Positions 13,000-27,280 of a stretch of DNA of 64,000 nucleotides are shown piece by piece. The notes under the pieces are model-generated. The model ran no database searches and had not been told where the DNA came from. It worked only from the letters and a program-made list of their open reading frames with translations. Positions within the stretch are counted from its first letter, which is position 1, and the number at the start of each line of letters is the position of its first letter. Where the stretch lies: assembly GCA_003508835.1 (NCBI GenBank), contig PUFA01000164.1:3385001-3449000 (forward strand), read 5' to 3'. A program made the position numbers and the translations under genes. This stretch comes from Eonycteris spelaea. Taxonomy: Eukaryota; Chordata; Mammalia; Chiroptera; Pteropodidae.

Positions 13000-15220
13000 A
13001 ACAGCAGCTCTCCTTAGTCCACATTATGACTTTAGGTAGGAGAGGCTCTCTGTTATTGCCATCTTAAGGAGAAAGAAAAAGGCTGAGCTTGGTTCATGGA
13101 TGGGTTGACTTGGTATATGGATATGAACTGAAAATGAACTGCTACTTCCCTACAGCCTCACTCAGAGGTTTTTCGGGAAAAGGTAAAGGGAAATACATCT
13201 AATGAGCAGATCTCACTGTCATTGTCTTTGAGTGGAAATAGAAGTGGGCCAAGATAAAAATATAGATGGACTCATAGATAGCAGCAAATAGCCTGGTTGG
13301 TCTATCATAATAACCTGGACTCAAAGATAGTGGCAAATAATCTGGTTGGAATATTATAAGACAATTTGAGTCAGGGAAATATGAGAAAGAGGCATTTAGA
13401 TGGACTAATGGGAGTGGGCATGAAGTATGAGGTTTTTGCAATGCACTGTAATATCCATTATAGGATATCTACAACAGAAGATGCACTAAATAACCACATA
13501 GAAGGAACTCAGTCAGTTAACATTAGCCATTTTCTGTCTTCAGCAACTGACACAGGAATGAACACAGTAGACAGAGAAGTAGGTATGAAAGCTATTCATG
13601 AGCCCAGTGTACAGGTTCTTGTGTTCCAAGAGTGATCTAGCTATTGTTTTCACCAATTAATTACCCAGTCCGCTAAGAATAGAAACCAAAACCATTAGTC
13701 ACTTGGTAATCAGCAGGTTACATTGGACTGAAGGAACAGTGTAAATCACTTTGACTAGAATTAACACATATTCTAGTTATGGATATATCTTTCTTGCCTC
13801 TCTCATCAACAAGGGTTCAATCAGCATTACTATTCAAAGGCTTATGTAATGGTGATCTATTAATATGTGATCTCTCATAACATCTCAGTGAACCAAAAAA
13901 TCCTGCCTTACAGGAAAGCACAATACTGATCATAAAACCATGGAATCTAATGGCACTATGATATACACCATCCAAAAACTATTAGGTGAAAATGAGATGC
14001 CAGCTTGGAGATGAGAGCTTACAGGATGAGACACCATCATATAGGATGTAATATGCACTCTAAATCAATGATCATGATATGATGTTCTGTCTCCAATAGG
14101 TATAATACATGAATTGGGAACCAAGAGGGTAAAATTAAGAGTGGAACTGCTTACTTTCTCCATGGAATTTTGCTTTGCACTCTTAAAAATATAAGCTCCA
14201 TTAATCTAGAGGGCCTGATTCCCAAGGAAGGTATCTTTACACTGTGGGGCACAAAAAGAGTCTTTTTGAATTCTGTGGCTTCCATCTAGTCACTTTGTTC
14301 TCTTTCTGACAAGAGATAATCAGGCAAGGAAAGAAGTTGTTATCTTTTAGTAGTTATGGATGTTGGTTAGAATGATGTATGGTGCTGTTGTAAAATTGGG
14401 ACAGAGATGTAAACATCTAGCATGAAGGTGACCTACTGGGACATGTGTCAGTACTTCTTTGATATTGCCAGGAAATGGAAAAAACACACTGGTCACAGCA
14501 TTACTAGGAGTTAATAACTCTCAGGCATAAGGTTCTAGATTACTTCACCAGGTAATCCATTAACTAGTATATTGGTTAGTCAAAGGTGAGGGTAATATAA
14601 TTGCATAGGAGAGAAGGAAGGTGAGTATCAGCTGCAGCACCAAGACCAGCTTCAGTGAATTTGAAGTTTTTCCCAGTAATTACCACCATCTTGTATATTT
14701 ACTCATAAAAAGAGACAAATCAGAATTTAGGGGGGCCAGTTTCTGATGAGGTGCACTTACTTTTGAAAGTAGTTAGGTCTGAGAAGTACAATGATTGCCC
14801 ATAGCAGATGAAGAGGTGAGCATTTCAGATCTCTGTTTAGAACAGAGGAAATAATTTCTCCTACCACTGGAGGAGTTTCATGCCAATAGCTCAGAGCTGC
14901 ATTCTTTCCCATGAATTGAATTGTCCTTGGCTAAAGTGTGTTGCCTAGCCCAAGTTTAGCTCTCATTGGTTGGTATGCAGTGTCTGAGGGTGACTCAATT
15001 TGGGTGAACTTTAAAGGATCTCACCCAATTCAGAGTGCCCGGAGTAATTAACTGAGGCTTCTATTATAACTACATCTTAGTTCAACATCTTCCTTTCCCA
15101 GGCCTGCTTCTGCTTCTTCTTTATAGGCATTACTATTGAGAGCACTTCTCAATGTCACCTCATGTAAATATCAGTCTCTTTCTTGGGAGGCCTAAGCTAT
15201 GAAAAGTTTTCCCATAAATG
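13000..15220 (-). other. Less AT-rich block, possible decayed endogenous retroviral internal sequence
   Basis: The base composition is more balanced than in the flanks over about 2.2 kb. Some phrasing resembles MaLR/ERVL internal regions in complement, but I could not anchor it to a protein motif. It contains an imperfect tandem duplication at 13267-13365. Open frames at 13199-13441 and 13366-13635 show no domain. The family is uncertain. Confidence 0.3.
13267..13365. repeat. Imperfect tandem duplication, unit about 49 bp
   Basis: Two adjacent copies both begin tggactca, share agatag followed by gcaaata, and ctggttgg, and differ at roughly one base in seven. Confidence 0.8.
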
Positions 15221-18200
15221 AACATTTTTCTTAAGAATGGTTTTTAATTTTCAATATTAGAAACAATTTTTTTAAAGTTGAAGTTAAGTAAATGGTAGTT
15301 ATTATTTATCACTAAGACAATAATAAATCATATGAATTAAAGTATGAATTTTCATTTCAAATGCCATAAAACAAATATAACTAGGCTATATACATTAATC
15401 TCAAGAGGTGCTCCACTGTAGTATATGTTGAATTGGCAATATATAAGTACTGGATATGTTAAGAACTGGATTAAACAAGAATGGACTAAACATTTAATTA
15501 ATGATCATTTTGCTAATATTCTTAATGTTTGGAAATATTTTACAAAGTATTATGTAACCCATGTCTATTAACAAAACTCTCCAAGAAACTCTGACTGATT
15601 TGGCTTTATTTTTCTACCTATAAATATCCCAAGATTGGACAGGGGCTTTTAAAATTTATTACATTAGTCCTTAGAGCTTTGGGCAAAAGACACATATTGA
15701 TAAATTTCTGATGATAACGATGTTCATTTGAATCTCATCTCTCATCTTTTCATACCTCTTGCATGAAAAGAATGGGGGCAACTCAATATCAGGCCAGGAT
15801 TAAATGAGGGCTTCTCTCCCTTAGACTTCATTACCACAGAAATGTAGCCTGACATTACAGTACTTCATAGTTCATTGGAAAAGTCATAAAAACAATTACT
15901 ATGCCATTAGAAGGAACCTCTGAAGTAAAGATTCCAAATACCCTTCAGAAAATTGCAATAGCAAGCAAAAACAATATTCCAATTCATATACATGGCTCCC
16001 TATTGTTTTTAGATCATACCAAATGAACAAGTCAATAAATGCAAGTGAAATGAGGCATGTGTTGAATGAGGCAACTATGATGAGAGCTTTGGAAAAGTGA
16101 GTTGTTCAAGGTGAAGGTATATGGTATATATGTAAGTGCAAACAGGTATATGAGGACAGATTAACAGTGAAAGATATCAGACAAGAGAAAGTATTGATAT
16201 AAATAATTTATAACAGTTTATAGATGAGTCAGAGTCCTATTCTAATATATAGATAACTATTTGTCATCACAGGACTCTATGCATTGACTAAAACTAACAT
16301 GTTAAAATACTGTCAGAACTTATGAAATTTCCACATACATAAAAATTCATGTGTTATAATTTATTAACTCGTATTAATAATAATAAGTTCAAGGGATTTT
16401 ATTTCAATAAAAGAAGGGGATTTTAAGTCAAAAAATTATCGAATCCTCTGTAATGTGATGCAGAAAATGACTCTTTAAAGTATCACTTAACGGGTTCTGC
16501 AATGTTTAAAACAAACTTTTATTAACCATATATAAAATGATTTATATTTCATATCTCATAGGCTATTGTGAGAATTAAATATGTACACACAAAGTTAGTA
16601 CTTTGTAAGTACCTCTAAGGACACACTTTAGGAATGACTGTTCTCATCTAGCCCACATGAGCACCTCAAATACTCCTACATGCAGTTGGAGAGTGTGTTA
16701 CTGAGTTCCAGCATCAGATGGCTGCACGCCACCTTCCAATTCAGTCTGAGAACTGACATCATTAGAATTAATTTTATGACTTATTACACATAAAAATAAA
16801 TGCAAACAATTCTTCATTTCTGATTTTGTATACCTTATTCATTCTACTTCAATATTATCTTATTTCATCTTGTCTGCATATCAAAATCTTTACATAACAA
16901 AGTAAATACTTCAAGGGACATCACTGAATTACTATAAAATAGACATGAAAAAGAAGCTTGGGGAGGAAAGCGATTTTGTAAAAAGAATTTGGTTTTAGGC
17001 TACTTGCATTTATATTTAATAAAAACAGGAAAGAATATTTTTATATGCCTAAAATTTGAATATGACAACTTTATTTCAGATAAACAAGGCTGATGTTCAA
17101 TAAGATATACTGGCATGACTAGTGTCAAAATATTGAAGTGTCTGTGTTGCTAGGCATCAAATGTGGCTAACTTTTTCTGGCTGCCACAGCCTCCCTCCTG
17201 TGACTGTCTAGACTACCCCCAGCAAGTAAGGGGTGACATGTGGTGCAGAAACATGAGTCTGCTTAGATTATATCTTATATATACAGATATCAAATCTTAT
17301 ATATTTATCTGAAGATAAATATAACGCATTTTTTAAAAGCATCTCATATCTATGCGGTCACATTTAGTTAAATTTTTTGAGTCTCACTAGATTATAATTT
17401 TTGCATTGACATTGGTAATTCAAGTTACACTGCTTCATAGTGGGAATACATCTTGAACACTTGAATTTTTTCTTAATAATTTAAAAAGTTTAAGATTTAT
17501 ATACTTGCAATAATGTGACTAGAAGCTGACAGATAAAGGCACTTTACAGAGTCCTGTGGCTCTGAACAAAATGTGTGACATTTTGCAATATGTTCCTCTC
17601 ATTTCTGGCAACTCCATCAAGAACTCCACCAAGGATATCAATGAAAAGCTGAAAGTTTTTATTCTTCATTTTAATGAGCCCTAAATCCAGGTTTAATGAA
17701 ATTTAAAGGTTTTGTTTACCCCTTACTCTCCAGGTTACACACAAATATATTCTGACAGACTGATTTCAGTTTCAGTGAGTCAATCCAACACATGAAAGAG
17801 AAATTCTTTGGGAAGACAAGGCAGACTGACCAGGCCCTCAGCCCAAGCTGTGAACCACGATAGAGTGGAAAATAAATATTCCTGATTAGAACTAAAAAAA
17901 AAAAAAGACTTATAGTTTATACAATTTGGGGACTTCTTAATAAAAATAATAATAAATCACAAATATAATTTAGGTATGAGACCTTAGATGAACCACTTCC
18001 ACGTGAAGGGTCCTAAGGTTTAAACCCATTAGCTTCATAGTGAATTAATCTGTATTTGCTTTTTATTCCTAATATAGAGCTACATGGAAAAAAAATTGAA
18101 AAATTTTCTAATTAATACAATTTCTATTCTATAAAAGCCTAATTCCAATTTACTTAAGTATGAAGCACACTTTAAAATTTTGTCAATTTCATCATAGAAC

Positions 18201-19164
18201 TAAAAATCCATGATTAAAAACATCCATTAAACTAAGTGCTTTCAGATTTAATATTCCAACATTAAGAGAACTTTATGAAGTGTTTATTTTAATCCTTAAA
18301 TAAACACCATAACATTTTACTTATACAAAATCTATAACCAATGGTTTATGAGCTGCATGTCAATTCATAGTTTGGTAAACATAATATTTTTTTGAAAGTT
18401 ATTTTAAAAATGATACTAGTGTTCTAAAATATTTCATTTAAAAAATCCAGTTAAAATGAAATGTTAAGTGATAATCAGGGCACTTTTCTTCTTTATTGCA
18501 GTTTATGATTTACAAATAAGTTTCATAAGTGTTCATTTGATTTATCCTTTAACCAAACTGTCAAGTTGATGTTATCCACAGGAAATAGTGGAGCAGTTGT
18601 ACTGCTGAGTGACTCTGTCTTATATCAAACAGTCATGGAAGCAAGCTCCAAAGTGATATCTTCTAATTTCAAATGAGTAGCCCAATGTGTGCTATGTGAA
18701 AATCAAAAGAATTTAAGGTGTAAAGATACAGTGGTGTGCTGATAAATGCTTAACAACTGACTCTCAGGAAAAAAAAAAAAAAAAGGAGGAAAGGGCTTAT
18801 TTATATTAACAGCTCTCGTGCAAATCATCCCCTTTTTTTTTTAATTTCAATTAACCAAAATTATGTCAACCAGCTCACAAAATTCATATATATTTAATAG
18901 TTAGCACTACTGAGCCAGTACAACTAGACAGGTACTTTTCTGACTGTTATTTTGAGGCCAATGGAGATGATAGGGAAGTAAAAACATGTTCATAACAGGG
19001 AATGGAAAAGACAACCCAAGTGATTGTTTGTTGTAACTGGGGTATGGCAAAGACTGTTCCTCAACATCTTAAAGGATAATATAGTCATTAATCAGCATAA
19101 TGGAGTTGAGAATTAAAAGGTATTGGGGCAGGATTTTATACTACTAAGAGTACCAAGGTAATAA
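15221..19164. other. Intronic sequence, A runs but no named repeat
   Basis: AT-rich. A-runs at 17894-17906 and 18769-18784 could be tails of decayed retroposons, but the adjoining sequence was not recognised. Confidence 0.4.
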
Positions 19165-19385
19165 AAATCATTTAACACTCACTGAATCTTATGTACTAAG
19201 TAGGCACTGCAGTCATAACATAGCAGCAGGGTTAGGTACCATTTGTATGCTCATTTTTCAGATCACAAAATTTAGCCACAAAGGTAATAGTTAACCTCTT
19301 GTAAATCAAGCTGTTATGAACTGATAGAGATAGGACTCAAAACTAGAGAGTCAAATACAAGAGTCTTCACTCTAAGCGTTCAAAC
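19165..19385 (-). mobile_element. MIR SINE, complement orientation, diverged
   Basis: The order ctcactgaatcttatgtact, gtaccatttgtatgctcatt, tttcagatcacaaaatt, then gataggactcaaaac follows the MIR complement. Confidence 0.5.
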
Positions 19386-20059
19386 AAATTTGTGACTAAT
19401 TCATAGAGAGACTTCAACGTTATTCTGTAAAAATAAGAACAACTGTTGAAAACTATGTGGCCGGCTGGAGATAAGTGTAGTAAGGTGGTAGTTTTCTCAG
19501 TTCAGGTGTTAAGCAGTAAGACCTGAATCATGGTGATGATAAGTGGCAATAAACATGAGTGACACCTATGAAGCAACTCCATCTTCTTTGGGCTCGTCAA
19601 ATTCTTCTATCTCTTTCCTTTTTATTGAAAAACCATATTAAATTTTTAAAGATTATGGAAATAAAAATAAAAATAATCTCTCTAATCTCATAATGTTACA
19701 TATTTTTGTATATTCCCTTTTTTGCATTTTAATTTTGCCCACATGCATCCATACTTACATATGTTAGCACTTACACTATAAAAATTATTTTCTACACAAT
19801 TAAAACATGTTGTTTTTGTCCATTTTTGTACATTAACCATTTTCATAATAATGGTCTTTTTCTTTTAACATTTTAAATAACTAATAAAGATCTTTATATA
19901 TATTTCTTTTGGATATTGTTTCTCTTGATAATCTATAAAGGGGAATAGTTCTTCTAGGAAAAATTATGATGTCCAACAAATGAATTTTCACCCTCCCTAG
20001 TCTTTACCTCATTACAGGCAGTGACATGCATACTGAAACAGTGAGGCATAACTTTCAAC

Positions 20060-20444
20060 AAATAAGTGGTTATTTTTTTTTAAACAGCAATAAACAATGG
20101 TAAATATGGAGTCAAATGAGCACCCTCCTACAGTGATGGTTGTCTGCAAATTGTAAATTTATCAAAATGTAGAAAGCAACATAATTTGGTAAGCAATTTA
20201 GCCAAGTGGTAAAAGACAAACATAGCCAAATGCATTTTCTGTGGCATTCCACTTCAGAAATTTGTTACACAGAAATGTTTAAAATATACCTAGAAATATA
20301 CCTAAAATACCTATCAAAGATTGCAGTATCTTTGATAAAAGTGACAAACTGGAAAATATATAGCTGTCTTTATTGAGATTAATTATATACTGAGAGTCTT
20401 TCTTTACCCTTAAGATGAAACTATGCTGTGGAAACCCTCCCATA
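20060..20444 (+). mobile_element. Old L1 3' fragment, left part
   Basis: The region gcattccacttcagaaattt, gttacacagaaatgtt, then attgcagtatctttgataaa and gacaaactggaaaatat parallels the L1 ORF2 end. The element appears to resume at 21305 after an intervening GC-rich block. Confidence 0.5.
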
Positions 20445-21240
20445 GGCCATGCATTGCTAGCAGCAGTCGGTCTCTTAGTAAGGAATATTAGTAGCTCCAT
20501 TTGACAGTGTGGAACTACTGGAAAGTGCAAGATAAGCAGATACACCCTCAGGACCCAAAGCCAGGTAGGGCTGTTGTGAGGTACGTAAGGAAAAAGTGTG
20601 TGGGAAGCCAAAGCTGGGGCAGGCCGCCATCCTGCAGAGACAGTAGTGTCTCTGCCACCCGCCTGCCGGCCCTCCTTCCTTTTCCATCATCTGAGTTGAT
20701 TCCTGTGGCCACCTGGGCCTCTCTCTGCCTTCTGCTCTACTTCTGGCCTCCAGACTTCTCTCGTGGTACTAAGGCTGCCCTGCCATGGTGGGGATGTTTC
20801 CCTGCTGGAAATGTCAGTGGGACACATCCCAGATGGGCACCAAACAGCCCCAGTGGGAGCTGAAGCCCTGCTCCTCACTGGCCAGGATGTGTCCTGCTCC
20901 TCGCTGGGTGGCAGCTTGTTGAGCTGCCCAGGTATGAATTTAGGGCTCTGCTATATTTTGGGACCTCACTGACTAAAACGTTATTATTCCAGCAATTTAG
21001 TTAGAATTGAATTTTCCAGATGATTGTTCAGAATCTTCCGCCAGAACATGATGTCATAGTTAGAAATTTGTGTTTTCTGTGAGGTATCCCGAGATCCTTT
21101 GTTGAGTCTGATGCACCAGGATCCTGAGCTCTGTGGAAGCCTACCTCTACCACTCCCCCGGCCCCACACCAACTTGAGGTTTGGAGTCCTAACCTTGTAC
21201 ACGAATGCTCGGTGGCACTGAATCCCCAAAAGACTGTGTA
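20445..21240. other. GC- and CpG-richer block of unknown identity
   Basis: About 800 bp at roughly 50% or more G+C with more than ten CpG sites, in surroundings that have almost none. Open frames of 60-120 codons occur on both strands and in overlapping frames, as expected from few stop codons; none shows a known domain. It sits between two parts of an old L1, so it is best explained as a later insertion, for example an LTR or processed retrocopy. I could not find convincing target-site duplications or name the family. Confidence 0.5.
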
Positions 21241-21304
21241 TATGAAAGAGAGAGAGAAAAAATACATATTTGCTTGAAAACAAAAAAAAGCAAACAAAAA
21301 GCTT

Positions 21305-21540
21305 TACTCTGGAAAATTAAGTAATAACATGAGAGAATTTTAAGAACATTATTGTTAAGTACAAATACTACTTAGTGTAAAAAAAAATAACTCTAGCTCT
21401 TATATGGTATCAAAAAATGCTATAGCACTACATAACTGTTAGCATTTACTTCTGGTGATAGGTATTTTACATCTTTGTTTTTTCAGTTTCCTGTAATTAT
21501 TTCTATCATGCACATATATTGCTTTTAAATGAGAAAATTA
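21305..21540 (+). mobile_element. Old L1 3' fragment, right part
   Basis: Ends with ttacttctggtgataggta, ttttacatctttg and cacatatattgcttttaaat, which is the common ending of L1M-type elements just before the tail. Confidence 0.55.
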
Positions 21541-23516
21541 TATTTTGGTAGGTTAGGCTCTTCAATTAAAAATAGAATGAAAATTTTCATGACTTTTATA
21601 TACAACCCATTCATTTTCAAAGAACTATACTGATTTCCAGTGGCAATATTACTACTTGTGCTTGCTTTAGCTCAAATTTATTGATGTACTATTGCTCAGT
21701 CTTTTATTTTTAGTGTTCCTGTGCCATTTAGTTTTATATGTGTTTTGTAAATGTAGCATAGCTTAGGATTTTGTTTTGAATATGCTCTGGCACATTGTCT
21801 TTTAAGAGGGCAATTTAAAGTCATTTATGCTTATTTAAGATTTATTATATCTGTTCCTGATTCTGACAACCTTTAATTTTTTTACTGCCTCTCTTCTCTC
21901 CTCTCTCTACCCCCTCCTCCTTTTCCCCCTCTCTTCTTGCATATTCCTGTCCAAGTCTTTTACTAATCTATGTATTCTTTAAAAGGCAAAGGCTTAATCT
22001 TTTATCTTTCTACTAAACACAAGTGCAAGTTTCTGAATGAATGAATGATCTAATAATTCAAATACTTGTCAATTCTCTCATACAATAAGAATTATCATTA
22101 TCATTAAATTTTCACATTAAACCAATTGAATATTGATGTAATTTTGATTATAATTTATGTAATGCAGAAATCAAATGTAGAGTTTTTATTGAACACCATT
22201 TTCCACTTTCTCCCTTCATATATTACTTAAGTTTTGATCTGAAACTCCATTTCATCTTCCAAAAATACAATTTTTTATACTATTATTATTTAAATAATGA
22301 AATAATTACATTTCTCAATACTATAGATTTTTTTTGTTTGTTTAGTAATATATTTATTTGTATCAATAACTGTACTAGGCTTAACCTAACAGGTATTTTT
22401 TTTTACATTATTCAATTCAAGGATTCTCTCTTGTTTTATCTGGCAGTGGTTTACTATATACTCTGGTACTTTTGCCTATTTTAACTCTGTAAGAAAGAAA
22501 GGCACTTAGCAAACATGTTCCTTGAGACCATATCTGAAAATACCTTTGTGTGGTCTTCTTGGGGAAATGGCAATTTGGATCTTATCTTTCTGACACTACA
22601 TGCTATGTGACTCTTACTTTAGTGTTTTATGTCAGAGAAGGAGAAATCATAAAGCCATGATGATTTTACCTCTTCTGAAATGGTCCTAGTTAAAAGAAAT
22701 TCTGGGCAAGCTGATGATATAAGAACAAGTTCCCTTTCCTCATTCAATTTATCATCAAAATACACCTCATGTTGATGAAAACAAAGATTGAGAGCTGACT
22801 TGTCAGAACAAGAAAACAGAATAAATTTCTGCCAGATTTAATGCTGATGTGCCAAGCCTTTTACATTAATTATTTGTGTCTGAAGACTGACGTCCAGAAG
22901 CTTACATGGGCAGCTTTTCAAGTAATGGCTAGTTCTCTATGTATTCCTTTGCTTAAGGGTGCTAGTGGTGGTTAAATGGGGCTAAAACAATTATACCTAT
23001 TATCTACAGGCTTTCAGATACAGTAAAACTTCTGCCATTAGGCACTATTTTCCCTTGGAAAATGAATTTGAGTGTCCTGTAAAAATAAATAATATGTAAC
23101 AATGTGGATTAGTGTGTAGTGAGTGAATCTCTCTGTCTCATTTTTTCTCTCCATATATATGTATGTGTGTATATATACATATATACACATACACAGATGT
23201 AGAGCTGTTATTTGAAATGTACAGTTTATATGTCTTTAATTCATTAAATAAATGCTATTGGAATTGGTATTCTTCATCTTTCTCTAGACTTTCTATGAAT
23301 ATATGTGGAATAAAAGAAGTGAAATTCATTCGTTTCTTTATACTTTATGATATTTTTCTTTAATGCTTGAACTGATAAGTCTTGACTCTCTACCTATAAC
23401 ACATTTCTTTGCATTTTACATATAAACCCTAAGGAACTAGAATAAGCTACAGCTGCATGGTAAATTGTAATCTGTACTTGAAGAACTTCAATATTAAGAA
23501 ACAAATTAAAGAAACT

Positions 23517-23547
<31 letters not shown>

Positions 23548-24224
23548 CATGTAATATATACATAATTTAAGGTACTAGGTTTAATTTTACATCCTTACTA
23601 GATCTTAGTAATTATATATTTTCCTCATAACAAAACTTGTCATTATTCTTGATGATTAACAATTTGTAATTAAAAAACATTTTTCTATGCTTTTTAGATA
23701 TGCACTTATTTCAGCTGTATTGATCCAATGCAGTCATGTTGAATTAATTTTTGCTTGAGTTCACTATAAATACAATCAAATCGCATTATTTCATTTTTAG
23801 AAGTTAGATTGGATACATAAATTTCATTAGTCATTAGATAATTACCAATCCCATGCATTTTTTTGTAAACCCAATTGTTTACAAAATGATTTTTTTTTTT
23901 AATTTCAGCATTAAGTTTTGTGTCCTGTGGCCTTAATACATTATATTGTATGTAGCAACGTTCATTTATAGGTAAAATTTACAGTGAAAATGACTCATTA
24001 TTTGAAAATTATTGGTATTAAGATACTTATTCAAAATATTTTTCCCTTAGAAGTTTGGATTCACCATCTTTAGGAGTTTAGAGTATACGGCTAGTTCTTT
24101 TTGTGCTCACATATACCTTTAGAGACATATGCTCATACATCAAAATCCTTCTAAACAGTTTACTTTAATTTTACTTACATGATGAGTAAAACTATATAAT
24201 TATGGTTTCAAACACAAATATTGT
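21541..24224. other. Intronic sequence with simple repeats only
   Basis: A pyrimidine-rich stretch at 21890-21945, short TA/CA repeats at 23150-23200 and a (TA)n run at 23518-23544. No exon or named repeat. Confidence 0.45.
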
Positions 24225-24365
24225 ATCAAATCAACCTGACTCAGAATCCTGCCTCTGCCTCTGGTAAATGTGAACTTAATTTTCCTACCTTGTCTGTAAA
24301 TCAATCATAATATCTACTTTGAATATTGTTACTATAAGATTAAATAGCATGGTGCTGAAAAATTA
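24225..24365 (+). mobile_element. MIR SINE fragment
   Basis: Central MIR order retained: gaatcctgcctctgcc, aacttaattttcctacc, ttgtctgtaaatcaatcata and aagattaaatagcatggtg. Confidence 0.6.
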
Positions 24366-24374
24366 TTACACTTA

Positions 24375-24419
<45 letters not shown>
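24375..24419. repeat. (ATT)15 microsatellite
   Basis: Uninterrupted trinucleotide repeat directly following the MIR fragment. Confidence 0.97.
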
Positions 24420-24420
<1 letters not shown>

Positions 24421-25623
24421 GGATGCTATTAAATACTATTATCTAGGAATTGGGTAAGAAAATATTATTGGTCTCCCATCTTGGAACATGTGCAATCAGA
24501 TGTATAATTACAAATGGAAATAATTAAAATGTAATTTGCAATCTTTGATTTCTGAGTGTTTTTAAATTTTAAGCAAGGAAGTTATGAAAATAAATATTAA
24601 TAGATGGATCATGAGAATTTCTCTCTTTATGTTTGAATTAATGGGCTGTTTCCTAGATGAGAACTATCTGATGAGAGCAGAGAAGCTCATTTTGGACTCC
24701 TTCATATCCAGAATATTTTTAATTTCCAAGAGAAAATGGCAAGAGACTTCCCATCTAATGAATAGCTCTCAAATTTGTGATTCATTTATTATGGATTATA
24801 CAGGATCCTATTGTCTTCTGAAAATTGAAACAACTCCATATAATATGGAATTATAAAGCAACTGATATCAAATATTTTAGTATAAGATAAAAAATGTAGT
24901 TGGTAGAAATTGTTAGATAATTGTTTAAATAATTTGTTTTTCATAATTGATACTCAGGTGTCTTTAAATAAGTAAGATCCTCTGTCCCCACTGAGAAAGT
25001 GTGATATAGACCTATGCAAAAAAAGAAAGAAATTGATCGATAGACCGACCTCTTGAGTCACAGAACATTTTGCCATGTGTTTCCATTTATAAGTTTTATT
25101 AACATCTTATTTAATTTTACCTCCTTGAATAGGCAAATATTATAATTAATATGAATATGTTGATACAACATACATTTTAAAGGTTAATCTCTATAACTTT
25201 ATTGTTTTATTAATATTCAAGTCACATTACTTACCTTGAAAATTTATTCAACTTTTTTTGTGATAAATATAAAATAATAACAGAAGCTACCTTACCATTC
25301 TTCTTGTGGATATCTCGCAGCTACTAGGAAGTGTTGTAGATACTGGGCAATAGGAAGGAAATAGGTTAGTTCTTGCTCATCAGATCATGGAAGACCAGTG
25401 AAAGATCAAGATGAGACCAGTATCTCTATATTTTGTATCAAAATCCAAGACTCTTTTTCTTAAATATTTTGCTTTTGTACATTACACATGAAATGATATG
25501 ATAGGTCAAGCTGATACCTACTCATAAGAACCAACTGTAAAATTTTTAGTTTTGTGAGCCAGGTGACATCATATTGTTGGTAGCTTGAATCAGCCATCGT
25601 GGTTATATGTACACCTCAGAAAC

Positions 25624-25624
<1 letters not shown>
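24420..25624. other. Intronic sequence, nothing recognised
   Basis: Contains a 90-codon plus-strand open frame at 24584-24856 with no domain or codon bias suggesting a gene. Confidence 0.5.

Positions 25625-25709
<85 letters not shown>
25625..25709. repeat. A(34) followed by (TA)25 tract
   Basis: A pure A run of 34 bases joined to about 25 TA units; probably a decayed retroposon tail that expanded. Confidence 0.97.
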
Positions 25710-25713
<4 letters not shown>

Positions 25714-27276
25714 CTTAGGAGTTTGCTTTTTTCCACAGAAGAATTAGTTGTTAAATATATTCCAATACCTCACTGTCAAACACTTTTCTAAAAAAAAAAA
25801 AAAAATCAAGATTAACCTCTTAAACTCAATTATTCTAATTCCAGAGCTCTTTATTAGATTAAACCTCTGGAAATTAAGGATCTACCAGAAATGGCAAGAA
25901 AAAAAAAATCCATAAACCCTAGAATTTGATGAGGCAACTTTCAATAAGTCCGTATTTAACAACGTTTGGCACCAAGCATCATTAAATTTGTACTATTACT
26001 CTCTATCAATAGATCTAACATAGTCAATAATGCTAACAAGTGTTTGTTTTACAATTAGCTCCAAACTAACCTAAATAAAGATAAAGTTTTGAGAAGCACA
26101 TTATTTACATAAGGACTGGGATAAATTTTTCTGGTCTGGAACAAGTAAAGTGTAAGGAAAAATGGATATAAGAGGTTGATCTGGCATGCCAATATTTTCC
26201 CTTTTCTAATAAACTGCAGTATTCCGTCAAGGTCATTGCTGATTAGACTGATGTCTCTTGTTCTCTGTATATTATGAGAACACTGTAGATTAGTGTATAG
26301 TTGTTATGTGTATATTATGATTGATGATTGTTTCTAAATTTTTCTCAAAATAGTATTTTAGTAATCCAGTACTATAAGAAAGAATAAGAATAAAACAGTG
26401 CATTTTAGGGTTTTTGCATTGTTGTTATTGAATGGCAGTATAAAGTCAATGCTTAAAAACCAATAGTTAAACATTTCTCAAAATATTCTCCAAGTAACAC
26501 CAATTAGAAAAGAAACTGCCCTCAAAAATGATATATAATAATACCAAATTTTATATCATTTCTGATCAAGTAAACCTGCCTCCTATTCATTTGAGTCATT
26601 TTTCTTCCATATTTAAACTTTTCCACAGACTGACCTTTTTTTAAAATTACTCATTCTAACTGAAACTTCTTATAAGTGTGCTTAGCTTTCTTATGATGAC
26701 ATCAAGATTTTTGAAATTCATTCCATAAGAGGATCTTCCTTCTTTCTTTTGGACAGACTCAAGTAAACAGTAGAAAGGGCTAGCAGAGTTCCTGTACTAC
26801 TTCAGATCTTTATTCCAACTTAATTATTTAACATTATTTTCTTTGTAAATTAATGCATGTTCTCCATTTTCTTGCATGGTTCTTTCAACCATCATTTGTT
26901 CTTTTAGCCATTATTTGGGGTGAATTTCACATCAAAGCTGTAGCGCTTTTCACCCTGCATAATTTTTTAATTACTGCTATAACAGCTATCTACTCACCAG
27001 CTGTACACATATTCATACCTTACAGGACTCAACATGGTAAATTATTCTCTATAAATCACCTAGTCATTTCTTTATAATTACAAGCCATTCTTGACTCTTG
27101 GTTCATCTCCCTTTTGTATTCCATACTGTATTTATTTGATTCTAAGATGCAAATATTGGTCTTAGAATCTTTTATCCCCTTTATGGTGCATGAAATAATA
27201 CTGAGTCATACAACTGATATCACCTTAGGTTTGATGAAACACAGTTGACTTTATTCAAGTTTCTTCCAACAGACCA

Positions 27277-27280
<4 letters not shown>
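25710..27280. other. Intronic sequence, nothing recognised
   Basis: A-runs at about 25790-25806 and 25898-25907. No coding evidence for the open frame at 26853-27077. Confidence 0.45.

Noticed and set aside
20501..20863. 120-codon plus-strand frame in the GC-rich block as a gene
   Set aside because: Frames of similar length overlap it on both strands, there is no domain, and GC-rich DNA has few stops by chance.
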